A DNA stretch of 64,000 nucleotides, taken from Ostreococcus lucimarinus CCE9901. Lineage: Eukaryota > Chlorophyta > Mamiellophyceae > Mamiellales > Bathycoccaceae. The stretch covers positions 434,001 to 498,000 of the forward strand of contig NC_009364.1 of assembly GCF_000092065.1 (NCBI RefSeq). The letters run 5' to 3'. The position numbers and the translations under genes are program-made. Shown here piece by piece: positions 57,177 to 64,000 of this stretch. Under the pieces are notes generated by a model. It was not told where the DNA came from and did not search any database. It saw only the letters and a program-made list of their open reading frames with translations. The stretch's first letter is position 1. Every line of letters starts with the position of its first letter.

Positions 57177-57836
57177 CGCGCGGCGCGCGGTCGCGCGCGC
57201 GTGTGCGGCGACGCGGGGCGTCGCGCGGCGTCGCATCACTCCTCGGCGCGGCGAATCGGCAGGTGCGACGACGCGACGCGACGCGACGCGCGCGCGCGGA
57301 CGCGCGAACGGACGCGGGCGACGCGCGCGCGACGCGCGGCGACGACGCCGGACGAAGGCGACGTCGCGCGGCGCGGAAGAGACGCGGAAGAGATGCGTTT
57401 AGGGCAGCGACGAAATCGAAGGCGCGCGCGCGAGCAAAGGCGCGCGCGCGAAGGCGCGCGCTCGCGAACGTTTCCGATGAGGAAGATATGATACTTTCGT
57501 TCTTCCGAACAGCCCATGCGCTTTGGGGAACAACATCACCTTGGAGAACCGAGGAAACGTTCGCGAACGCGCGGCGATCGTCGCGCGCGTCGACGCGAGG
57601 GATGGACGACGTCCGCGCGAGGCATGGACGACGCGCGCGAGACGCGTCGACGCGTTTCTGTTGATGATAAACCTATGTTTGGAGACCTGATCGTAAACGA
57701 TGCGTGGTGTCGAGAAAGCATTGGAGACCTGAACTGAAGAAACGCGTCGACGGTCGGGCGGCGGGGTCGGACGATTCGAACGCGCGCGCGGTGACTGACG
57801 GTGTTCGAGCGCGCGCGCGCGCGCCGTCGCAGGGAG
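57177..57836. other. Intergenic region and 5' leader of ARL1
   Basis: 660 bp between divergent ECO1 and ARL1. It contains GC-rich repeats (57410-57470), the snoRNA candidate (57645-57752) and, just before the ARL1 ATG, a branch motif GACTGACG (57794-57800) and acceptor CGTCGCAG ending at 57832. A possible distant donor is CAGGTGCGACG (from 57263), giving a 570-nt 5' UTR intron that would host the snoRNA. Confidence 0.45.
57645..57752 (+). ncRNA. Box C/D snoRNA candidate, LSU rRNA guide
   Basis: A 15-bp perfect terminal stem (CGTCGACGCGTTTCT with AGAAACGCGTCGACG) encloses box C TTGATGAT (57661-57668) and box D CTGA (57734-57737), both directly beside the stem. A D' CTGA (57687-57690) and a C'-like ACGATGC follow internally. 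TTGGAGACCTG two bases before box D is complementary over 11 nt to CAGGUCUCCAA in the conserved eukaryotic large-subunit rRNA. The same TTGGAGACCTGA also occurs at D', so both guides share one core. Confidence 0.72.
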
Positions 57837-58382
57837 ATGGGGGTGTTTTTTAGCCGGTTATTCTCGTACTTTGGTGATCGCGAGGCGCGAATATTGGTGT
57901 TGGGTTTAGACAACGCCGGAAAGACGACGATTTTGTACCGGCTGCAAGTGGGAACGGTGGTGAGCACGATTCCGACGATCGGGTTTAACGTCGAAACCGT
58001 GACGCACAAGAACGTCAAGTTTCAGGTGTGGGATCTCGGCGGGCAGACGTCCATACGGCCGTATTGGCGGTGTTACTACCCGAATACTCAAGCCATCATT
58101 TACGTCGTCGATAGCTCTGACGTCGAGCGCGTGGGGACGTCTCGAGAGGAGTTCCACGCCCTTCTAGAGGAAGAAGAGTTGAAGGATGCGATCCTTCTCG
58201 TCTTCGCGAATAAGCAGGATCTTCCGGGCGCGCTTTCCGACGCTGAAGTCACGGAACAGCTCGGTTTGAGTTCCATCAAAAACCGCACGTGGTCCATCTT
58301 CAAGTGCAGCGCACTCGAGGGCAAGGGCTTATTCGAAGGTCTCGACTGGCTCGCCGACGCGTGCAGCGCGGCGAAGAAGTAA
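57837..58382 (+). CDS. ARL1: ARL1 small GTPase
   Basis: A 181-residue ARF-family GTPase of the trans-Golgi that recruits GRIP-domain golgins. Start [13 protein letters not shown] has Gly2 for myristoylation. Nucleotide motifs: [17 protein letters not shown] (P-loop), [10 protein letters not shown] (switch I), [18 protein letters not shown] (switch II) and [11 protein letters not shown] (NKxD). [20 protein letters not shown] and [17 protein letters not shown] match ARL1 better than ARF1. The acceptor-like AG lies 4 bases before the ATG, so the leader is probably spliced. Confidence 0.93.
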   Translation: MGVFFSRLFSYFGDREARILVLGLDNAGKTTILYRLQVGTVVSTIPTIGFNVETVTHKNVKFQVWDLGGQTSIRPYWRCYYPNTQAIIYVVDSSDVERVGTSREEFHALLEEEELKDAILLVFANKQDLPGALSDAEVTEQLGLSSIKNRTWSIFKCSALEGKGLFEGLDWLADACSAAKK

Positions 58383-58522
58383 CGCGCGCGCTTTCATCCA
58401 CCCTGTACATTATTAGAACTATTTAGCACCTCCGTGTAATCCACCGCCGGCGTCGCGTTTTCTCGCCGCCGCGCCGCGCCGCGCCGGCGTCCTCGCCGCA
58501 CTCGCGCGCGCGTCACGACGTC

Positions 58523-60523
58523 ATGCGCGACGCGCGCCCGACGCGACGCGCCGTTCACGCGAGTTCGCGAGATCGTCGAGCCGATGGTTCGTCGTCGGAC
58601 GACGACGACGACGGCGTCGACGCCTTCATCCTTCGCGAGACAAAGTCTCGAGGCTGGGACGAATTCCGAAGCCTTCTCGACGACGTGCGCGCGTACAGAC
58701 GCCGCGACGTCGACGCCGACGACGCCGACGCCGCGCATGCGTTCACGAATGACGACGCGGACGCGCGGTTGCCGATCGGGAAGAGCTACATCGATGGCGT
58801 GTACGCGCTCGCGGGCTCGAGCGGGACGGGACGGGACGGACGCGAGTTGACGCCGGCGTGGCCGTTACTCACGTACGCGCTCGCGACGCGCGGCGACGGC
58901 GGAGAGAACGAGAGTAGTGGAGGCAAGGGCGCGTCGACGTCGATGGGGTCGACGGTGATGGGGACGACGCCGCCGAGGCGGACGAGCTTCGATACGCGAG
59001 AGCACGCGGAGCGACACGCGAGACGCGTGCAAGGGTTACACGCGGGCGGTCTCACCGCGGCGTTGGGGTACTCGCGGATGGAGCTGGCGACGCTGGGGAA
59101 CGTCGAGAAGCGAAGGGCGTTCGGAGAGTTGTATAGGGATCCGTCAGAGTGCGTGCGGCATCTATGCTCGCCGGGACGGGTGTGGGAAGGAACGATTTCT
59201 ATTCCCGGGTCGGGGGACGAAGAGGCGACCGGGTCGCCTTACGCGTTTCAAGTGCTGTGGTTCGATGCTGCTGCGGGAGCGTTCTTGGTCTCACACACCG
59301 CGCAAGGGGACGAGCAGTTGTGCCACTTGACGTTGCACGACGACGGTAAAAGCGGGACGATGGCGCTTTCGTTTGCGGATAACGAGACGTATTGCTCTGG
59401 CACGATTGACGGGGCGACGGGGACGATTTCCGGAACCGTCGGACAGTTATTGCGTGCAGAAGAGGGATTCTTTGAACGAGCGGATTCGTTGCGGAACACG
59501 TTCTTGCTGAAACCGGTTGACATCGACGACTCGACCAACGAAGTGGACGCATCGCTTGAACCAGAGCGTCGGGAACAGATCTCTCGCGTGATGCGGCGAC
59601 GCAAACTTATCGCACAGTGGAGTCGTAGTGCAAACGTTCTATCTGCGACGTATCGCGTGATACAATTCATCAAGGATACGATGCGGAGCGAACACATGTG
59701 GAATTACATGTTGCGAAAGATCACGTTCGAGACGAAACTCATGCGTTTGGAGCAGACGAATGACGCACAATCGCGCGCATTCGCAGCGGCAGCGGTGGCG
59801 GCGGGAAGACAAACGACTGGTGAGTCTGCAATTGATTCATATGAGATGGCGCCTGAATCTACGGAGCAGCTCTTACAAGATCAAATGAATCGTTTGATGC
59901 GTCGACCAACTCAAATGCTCTGGACGACATTTCCGTCGCCCGGATTGGAAGCGATCGCACTCGGGCCCGCTGAGATCGATTGGTGCGATATTTGGACGAT
60001 AGAAAGAATGAACGCCGAGTTGTTGGGATGCAAATTTCGAATGTATACTCGCTTGTTGCGCGCTCGTGTCTTCCAGACGAGCAAGGAAAAGCAACAGTAT
60101 CTCAGTGAGTTTAAAACGTTGCGGTCCGAATGTCACAATGAAATGAATCGCGTTCTAAGTAACATGAATCTTTTACTTTGGCGTCTCTTCTACGGAAGTG
60201 ATATGCCCAGAAACGATCGACAGGCGCTCGTGAAAAACATGGTGGGAATTTTGCGTGTTGAAGAGGCACGCATGATCATCGCGTACGATAACGTCGACAA
60301 AGCGCTTCGCGAATGCGACGCCCGGCTCCCCATCAATGCGATTAAACAAAGATGCTCGATCGCGGGCGACGAGTCGTACACGTGTTCGATCTGTTTGTTG
60401 GAAATCGAGCGCGGCGAGGAGGTGCTTACGCTCGATTGCTCGCACAGTTTTCATCTTCCATGTTGCTCGACGTGGCTGCACACGCATGCAACATGTCCCA
60501 ACTGCCGCACGGTTTTGTCTTAG
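58523..60523 (+). CDS. RING-H2 protein, probable E3 ubiquitin ligase
   Basis: A 666-residue protein. The last 50 residues are a RING-H2 finger: CSICLLEIERGEEVLTLDCS, then HSFHLPCCSTWLHTHATCPN and C, with the C3H2C3 spacing. The N-terminal 150 residues are disordered and acidic. The middle has a beta-rich segment (YAFQVLWFDAAAGAFLVSHT, then GTIDGATGTISGTV), which may be a substrate-recognition domain, and helical stretches. I recognise no other family. It is 140 bp downstream of ARL1 on the same strand and converges on CAMTA. Confidence 0.75.
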   Translation: MRDARPTRRAVHASSRDRRADGSSSDDDDDGVDAFILRETKSRGWDEFRSLLDDVRAYRRRDVDADDADAAHAFTNDDADARLPIGKSYIDGVYALAGSSGTGRDGRELTPAWPLLTYALATRGDGGENESSGGKGASTSMGSTVMGTTPPRRTSFDTREHAERHARRVQGLHAGGLTAALGYSRMELATLGNVEKRRAFGELYRDPSECVRHLCSPGRVWEGTISIPGSGDEEATGSPYAFQVLWFDAAAGAFLVSHTAQGDEQLCHLTLHDDGKSGTMALSFADNETYCSGTIDGATGTISGTVGQLLRAEEGFFERADSLRNTFLLKPVDIDDSTNEVDASLEPERREQISRVMRRRKLIAQWSRSANVLSATYRVIQFIKDTMRSEHMWNYMLRKITFETKLMRLEQTNDAQSRAFAAAAVAAGRQTTGESAIDSYEMAPESTEQLLQDQMNRLMRRPTQMLWTTFPSPGLEAIALGPAEIDWCDIWTIERMNAELLGCKFRMYTRLLRARVFQTSKEKQQYLSEFKTLRSECHNEMNRVLSNMNLLLWRLFYGSDMPRNDRQALVKNMVGILRVEEARMIIAYDNVDKALRECDARLPINAIKQRCSIAGDESYTCSICLLEIERGEEVLTLDCSHSFHLPCCSTWLHTHATCPNCRTVLS

Positions 60524-60598
60524 CATAGTAGATGTAACAATACAGAACGAGTATTCCTAAGGGCACGACAACATTTATCACTCGTACGAATAGTACCA

Positions 60599-63500
60599 CT
60601 AACGATCATCATCATCATCAGAAAATTGACCGTCGTCTTTAAGTTTCTTTAATTCGACGCGTAACTGGTTTGTAAGTCTTCTCAATCGCAGGTACTGAGT
60701 ACGCGAATGTGCCGATTGGAGCGAAGTTTGGATTCTCGAAAAGTTCTTTTGTATAGCTTCTTCGTCTTCGTCGTCGTCCAGTGACTCGCTGTCTTCACTG
60801 TCTTCTCTGCCTTTAACATCATTTGTGATTGACACACCGACAACAGGCTTTGGAGCGCGTCTCGCGCGCAAGACGGGTCGTCGCGAAGGAGACATCATTT
60901 CAGAATGAGTCGGGTTGTCACCGACTGGTGTGAGAAGCTCACTCATCAAGCTTTGCACGTCAACTTGTCGTACTCTACGCCCACGCCTCTTTCCAAGACG
61001 CGCATGGATGTCGGCGTCGATAAACTCCGGCTTGACATTCAAATTGTAAAGCGTGTCGAGCAACGACCTGCGTGCATTTTCCGCGCGCTTGACGACAAAC
61101 GCAGCTTCTGTCTCAGAATCATCGCCGTCTGCAGTCGTTGATGCGGTGAGTCTCGACGTTTTCCGACGATGGTACGCTCGCTTCTTCTCGCTGTTTACCC
61201 TCGTCGAGCGCCTCACCGAGTGTTCTTCGCTATCAGATCCTTCCGTATCGCTCAAAATAGTGCGACGAAAGCGATGCGCCTGAAACACGCCGCCGCCACG
61301 AGAGGTCCGGCATCTTTGCCTTGGAATGCCACTGTTTCGAAGATTAATGTTCTCCAAAGCGCTTGCTAAGTTAGCTTCGCTAATATATGCCGATATGCCT
61401 TCATAGCCGCAACGCACCGCGAGCTCAGCCGGGGTAAAACTTTCGCCTTCCCATTGACACATCGAACGCGACTTTGCCCCGTAATTTAAAAGCGTCGCGA
61501 CGACCATTTCGTGACCACGCGCGACTGCCCAATGCAGAGCCGAGCGGTTGTACGCATCTGTGTGATTGAGATCGACGCCGGTGACGCACATCGCACGCAC
61601 CGCCCATTCGATGCCGAGAGCAGCGCAACAGTGGAACAATGTGAGTCCAGTTTGATCCTTTCGTTTATACGCCGACGGTGTGAAGGCTACCTTCAAGAGC
61701 GCTTTGTGCGTCTGTTGAGTCTTCTCCACGGCAGTTTCCACGATTTTATCGCTGATGACGCCGGTCTTCGCGACTTCTTCCACCTCTTGCATCGCAACTG
61801 CACTCGAAGGGAGCGCGCGTCGAGCTTTCATGCGCCTATTTTCGTGAACGATGACTGATTTGAGTCTCGCTTGAAGCATGCCAGAAAGAAGAACAACCAA
61901 TTCTTCATTCTTGACGCCGTCCAAGTTGTATGGATCTAGTTCAAGCCGATTTGCAGCACGAAGCGCGCTTAATGCATTCATGTGCATCACCGAATCGTTC
62001 ACCAAGGCCGAGCTGTGCGTCGTTCTGTCGCCGCTCTTTTCGCCGCTGTCGTTACCGACCGAGTTTGAAGAATCGGAGCCTAACGTCGTCAGCAACTGAA
62101 CCAAACGCATCTGGAAGTCGCGATCGCTCATGTTCGCACTCTGATCAATCATATCACGTCGATCTACATCGACGCCTCTCGACGGATCAAGACTTTCCAT
62201 GAACTCGAACGACGATATCTCGCTCACCGGATGTCCGTTGCCGCTTTCCATGACGAGAAACATTGAAACGACACCTGGGGCATGCGCAGGAGCGTAGCAC
62301 TTTAAAACATTCGGCGCGAGTTGCTCCACAGGCACGGCGATGGTACCGAACACGCAACACATTCCGATTCCTGGTTCCAATTCGACGAGCGGGTTACCCG
62401 TGATGATGACCTTCGCGCCGCCCGATACGTCGTCCCATGACGGCGTAAAGTCGACGATACTCCATAAGACGTGCACACCGGAAGGCGTCGCAGGCACGTG
62501 TCGTACGATGCCCGACGTGCGCCTCGTATGCATAGAGGTCTCCGCATCACCGCGTTCCGTAGCGTTTGCGCGGTGTCCGCTTAACTCATCAGCCGCATCC
62601 GCATCGCCGGCGCTAGTACTCGGCTCGCCGCCCGGATCGTCGCTCGCGCGTTGCAGCGAAGATGCCATCGCGCGCTCAACGTCTTGTTCGAGTGTGTTGA
62701 TTTGACGTTCGATTCGTTCCATCGATGTCGAATCGCCGTCGCCGGTGACTTGATTCTGCCACTGCGATCGAATGCGTTCAATGCGTCTCTCAAACTCTTC
62801 AATGGACATCTCGCCGCCGGTCCGCGGTGAGTCAGAATGAACTAAACTTCGCGAGAACGTCGGAGTTTGCTGATCACTGTTTTCTCGCGCACGTCCGTCA
62901 ACGCAATCGTCATCATATTCGTCATCTAATCCGTTGAACTCGCGCATCAGTCGCGAAAGAGACGTCGCCGGCGCGTCGTCGTCGCTAATATATTCAGAGT
63001 CCAGAGCGTACTTCCACTCGCTGGCTCCCTGCTCGGCGTCGTCGAGACCCGTTTCTTGAAAAATGAGCGCCAAATCCTCATCATCGCGATTCAACATATC
63101 GCTCACATTTTGCCGCGAGAAATCGTCCGCGGCGCCATCGAGAAACGACTCGAGCTCGACGTCCTTCCTCGACCTTCCCGCCCCTCGTCGCCCCGCCGTG
63201 GACGCGCTCTTAATTTTCGATGCCACGCTCCCAATCTTCGACGAGAGCGCCCTGTTCCCGATTTTGGACGACAACGGTGCCTTACTCCCTATCGCCCTCT
63301 TCCCATCCCTCCCCATCGAACCGAGCGCGCCCCTCGCCGCTCCCCCCGGCGTCGCCACCCCGCTCGACGGCCGCTGCGGCTCCTTCTTCACCGTCAAGTA
63401 ATGCACCAACACCGCCCCCTCGTCCATGTTCAGCAACCAATAACACCTTCGTTGAAACTTCGCGTCTTCCTCGCTGTGCGTGTAATAACAATTCAACAGC

Positions 63501-63880
63501 TCCACCGTCCCCACCTTTAACTTTTCGTGCGTCTCACGAATCGTCTTCCCGTCCTTCTTCTTCTGCCAGTTGTGTCCATCCTTGCGAAAGAACCGCACTA
63601 CCTTTCGATTGATCAGGAACAGCGTCCCCCCCAGCGGTCGCACGGGCGCGTCCACGCTCGGTTCGAAGCCGTACGCGGCGTAATTCAGCAGCACGTCGCA
63701 CACCTCGGTGTTTCGCAACCACCTCGTCTTCGCCGTCTTCACCACTTCGTTCGCGCGCTCGCGCGCCGCGGCGTCCGTCGGCGCGCGCGTCGGCTCGCCG
63801 AGCGCTCGCGCGGGGATCGTCGCGCCGCTCGGCGCCGTCGGGATCGTCTCGATCGCGCGTCCGGCGACGCGGCGTCGCAT
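60599..63880 (-). CDS. CAMTA: CAMTA-family transcription factor
   Basis: A 1093-residue calmodulin-binding transcription activator homologue. The CG-1 DNA-binding domain spans about 45-165: RWLRNTEVCDVLLNYAAYGF, LINRKVVRFFRKDGHNWQKK, THEKLKVGTVELLNCYYTHS and CYWLLNMDEGAVLVHY. An IPT/TIG domain lies at about 465-565 (IVDFTPSWDDVSGGAKVIIT). Ankyrin repeats are at about 740-840 (TGLTLFHCCAALGIEWAVRA, NRSALHWAVARGHEMVVATL). Canonical IQ motifs, normally after the ankyrins, are not obvious; a weak AIQKNFSRIQ occurs near the end. CAMTAs drive stress- and calcium-responsive genes at CGCG-type sites. Confidence 0.92.
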   Translation of the reverse strand: MRRRVAGRAIETIPTAPSGATIPARALGEPTRAPTDAAARERANEVVKTAKTRWLRNTEVCDVLLNYAAYGFEPSVDAPVRPLGGTLFLINRKVVRFFRKDGHNWQKKKDGKTIRETHEKLKVGTVELLNCYYTHSEEDAKFQRRCYWLLNMDEGAVLVHYLTVKKEPQRPSSGVATPGGAARGALGSMGRDGKRAIGSKAPLSSKIGNRALSSKIGSVASKIKSASTAGRRGAGRSRKDVELESFLDGAADDFSRQNVSDMLNRDDEDLALIFQETGLDDAEQGASEWKYALDSEYISDDDAPATSLSRLMREFNGLDDEYDDDCVDGRARENSDQQTPTFSRSLVHSDSPRTGGEMSIEEFERRIERIRSQWQNQVTGDGDSTSMERIERQINTLEQDVERAMASSLQRASDDPGGEPSTSAGDADAADELSGHRANATERGDAETSMHTRRTSGIVRHVPATPSGVHVLWSIVDFTPSWDDVSGGAKVIITGNPLVELEPGIGMCCVFGTIAVPVEQLAPNVLKCYAPAHAPGVVSMFLVMESGNGHPVSEISSFEFMESLDPSRGVDVDRRDMIDQSANMSDRDFQMRLVQLLTTLGSDSSNSVGNDSGEKSGDRTTHSSALVNDSVMHMNALSALRAANRLELDPYNLDGVKNEELVVLLSGMLQARLKSVIVHENRRMKARRALPSSAVAMQEVEEVAKTGVISDKIVETAVEKTQQTHKALLKVAFTPSAYKRKDQTGLTLFHCCAALGIEWAVRAMCVTGVDLNHTDAYNRSALHWAVARGHEMVVATLLNYGAKSRSMCQWEGESFTPAELAVRCGYEGISAYISEANLASALENINLRNSGIPRQRCRTSRGGGVFQAHRFRRTILSDTEGSDSEEHSVRRSTRVNSEKKRAYHRRKTSRLTASTTADGDDSETEAAFVVKRAENARRSLLDTLYNLNVKPEFIDADIHARLGKRRGRRVRQVDVQSLMSELLTPVGDNPTHSEMMSPSRRPVLRARRAPKPVVGVSITNDVKGREDSEDSESLDDDEDEEAIQKNFSRIQTSLQSAHSRTQYLRLRRLTNQLRVELKKLKDDGQFSDDDDDR

Positions 63881-64000
63881 CTCGCGATCGTTTTCGCGTC
63901 GAGAGAGCGACGCTCTCGCGCGATCGCTCGGCGGTCTCGGCGCGCGCGCGGCGCGCGAGGCGCGCGCGAGGCGACGCGCGCGCGGCGCGCGCGCGGTGCG
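63881..64000. other. GC-rich sequence upstream of CAMTA
   Basis: 120 bp to the window edge, made of CGCGCG runs; presumably promoter or 5' UTR. Nothing else is seen. Confidence 0.4.

Noticed and set aside
57203-57664. Plus-strand frame of 153 codons between ECO1 and ARL1
   Set aside because: It is Arg/Ala/Thr low-complexity, starts inside the opposite gene's leader and ends in the snoRNA stem; no domain is visible.

Overview
The window is nuclear DNA from a very compact, GC-rich green alga, most like a picoplanktonic prasinophyte of the Ostreococcus type (Mamiellophyceae). Reasons: plant and algal genes (phytoene desaturase, nuclear Ycf33, PAO-family Rieske oxygenase, CAMTA, plant-type MTA nucleosidase, Wee1), N-terminal targeting extensions on organelle proteins, almost no intergenic space, mostly intronless genes, and the few introns sharing one signature: a GTGCG- or GTGAG-type donor, a GACTGAC or GACTAAC branch point, and a CAG acceptor 22-39 nt further on. 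Species assignment is inference.

Layout. 1-11 kb: a partial Borealin-like gene, a fused double imidazoleglycerol-phosphate dehydratase, a membrane protein, an M17 aminopeptidase, a DDT/WHIM chromatin protein, Ycf33, an Sfi1-repeat protein, MTA nucleosidase and PEX11. 11-28 kb: an organellar HU divergent from a RecD2-type helicase, a mitochondrial PDK-type kinase, PAT1 divergent from NEMF/Rqc2, a PAO-like Rieske oxygenase, two likely organelle proteins, a tRNA-Ala interrupted twice, a 2OG-Fe(II) oxygenase and an alpha/beta hydrolase. 28.3-34.9 kb: an island of clearly lower GC carrying an unrecognised coiled-coil protein, a chorein-like protein, a membrane-anchored aspartyl protease and a PLAC8 protein, all with a related telo-box element (TAGGGTTTAG on the coding strand) upstream. 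35-64 kb: cyclophilin, a Cys-rich ORF overlapping a UBL-LRR gene, organellar RecA, glycine cleavage T-protein, Wee1, a CYB5D2/neuferricin-like protein, an EXD1-like exonuclease, MutS2, an SDE3/MOV10-like helicase, RRN3, an NDPK-like tail-anchored protein, phytoene desaturase, ECO1/CTF7, ARL1, a RING-H2 protein and CAMTA.

RNA genes. The most unusual element is tRNA-Ala(CGC) at 25808-26097. Three exons of 24, 31 and 18 nt rebuild a perfect 73-nt tRNA, but the interruptions carry spliceosome-type GT...AG ends and branch points instead of sitting at the normal 37/38 position. Two box C/D snoRNA candidates were found: one inside a predicted 3' UTR intron (44560-44642) and one with a 15-bp terminal stem just upstream of ARL1 (57645-57752).

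Shared functions. Several genes act in organelle genome upkeep (HU, RecD2, RecA, MutS2). Others act in RNA fate and translation quality (PAT1, NEMF, SDE3-like helicase, RRN3, snoRNAs) or in the cell cycle (Wee1, ECO1, Sfi1-like, Borealin-like). Many are divergent pairs with 24-300 bp between start codons, so shared promoters are likely.
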